From positions 1 through 52,755 of the forward strand of contig NZ_JAQZAM010000029.1 in assembly GCF_028737215.1 (NCBI RefSeq): a stretch of 52,755 bases of DNA, given 5' to 3'. The notes below the pieces were generated by a model. It had not been told where the DNA came from. It ran no database searches and worked only from the letters and a program-made list of their open reading frames with translations. Source of the DNA: Actinomycetospora chibensis (GTDB taxonomy: Bacteria; Actinomycetota; Actinomycetes; Mycobacteriales; Pseudonocardiaceae). Positions 52,656-52,755 of this stretch are shown here, in pieces. The translations under genes and the position numbers were made by a program. How positions within the stretch are numbered: position 1 is the first letter of the stretch; each line of letters opens with the position of its first letter.

Positions 52656-52755
52656 GATCGTGCCCCAGACGGCGACGACGACGACTCGGCCGGCTGCGAT
52701 TAGGGCGTGTCTGACGAATCATCGGGCACGACTCTGACAAGATCTTGGTGTGCGT
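52656..52755. other. Upstream region of the AICE transfer-replication operon
   Basis: It contains two copies of GTCAGA on the minus strand, 23 bp apart, and a TTGTCA motif. No promoter can be assigned with confidence, because the window ends here. Confidence 0.3.

Larger units (their letters stand above)
48178..52755 (-). mobile_element. Actinomycete integrative and conjugative element (AICE), left part
   Basis: Integrase, Xis, RepSA-like initiator and TraSA-like FtsK pump lie in the same order and orientation as in pSAM2-type elements, with overlaps or gaps of 0-6 bp. The element continues past the right edge, so its size and right attachment site are unknown. The left end lies somewhere between the acyl-CoA dehydrogenase stop (46888) and the integrase stop (48221). 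No attachment repeat can be defined from one side. Confidence 0.85.

Noticed and set aside
51532..52740. Alternative minus-strand frame of 402 codons over traSA
   Set aside because: It is Arg/Pro/His-rich with no motif. The other frame has membrane helices and a complete FtsK ATPase domain.
1..52755. CRISPR arrays, rRNA and tRNA genes
   Set aside because: No regularly spaced repeats, no rRNA-like conserved sequence and no cloverleaf could be recognised on either strand.

Overview
The window is very GC-rich chromosomal DNA (mostly above 70 % by eye) from an actinobacterium. Many starts are GTG, several genes look leaderless, and the genes include MurJ/DUF6049/NUDIX/PcnA, Ino1, an actinobacterial bifunctional PBP and a FadE5-type acyl-CoA dehydrogenase. 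From memory, the gene content and order resemble Pseudonocardiaceae such as Pseudonocardia or Actinomycetospora. The genus is an inference, not a database result. No rRNA, tRNA or CRISPR array was found.

Positions 1-31,000 are an origin-proximal core region. Its homologues in Mycobacterium tuberculosis lie, as I recall, on both sides of oriC. They run: murJ (partial), DUF6049 and NUDIX, coupled on the minus strand; pcnA, divergent; a DxDxDG-repeat protein; an MFS exporter; YqgE; DUF427; SdpI-like; leuS; an AbiEi-like protein between palindromic repeats; ino1-padR; DUF5318; the bifunctional penicillin-binding protein; a GT87 mannosyltransferase; a secreted anchored protein; rpsF-ssb-rpsR-rplI; dnaB. 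The dnaB gene is interrupted in its Walker A loop by a 402-residue class 3 intein that carries a LAGLIDADG endonuclease with an unusual double zinc-ribbon insert. The 585-bp dnaB leader holds a terminator, twin 12-bp palindromes and a row of DnaA-box-like 9-mers. An MFS transporter, CutA, an extended SDR, an aldo/keto reductase and an SDR-DUF2867 protein follow.

Positions 31,000-46,900 are ordinary chromosomal metabolism and envelope genes: a small basic protein behind an 18-codon leader ORF, DoxX, an aldonolactone-type FAD oxidase, a FUSC transporter, fadE5 with an operator-like promoter, DUF72, a coupled GroES-like/VanW/DUF1206 operon (DUF1206 is frameshifted), an Orc1/Cdc6-like ATPase with repeated TCTCTA motifs upstream, and TetR divergent from an SCP2-acyl-CoA dehydrogenase pair.

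Positions 46,900-52,755 are accessory. A two-gene membrane-protein operon of visibly lower GC, with its own promoter and operator-like inverted repeats, is followed by the left part of an actinomycete integrative and conjugative element (AICE): tyrosine integrase, Xis, a RepSA-type HUH replication initiator and a TraSA/FtsK-like DNA pump, all reading leftward in a tightly coupled row. The element runs off the right edge, so its attachment sites cannot be compared. The most distinctive signals are the zinc-ribbon class 3 intein, the dnaB leader and the low-GC membrane operon beside the integrase.
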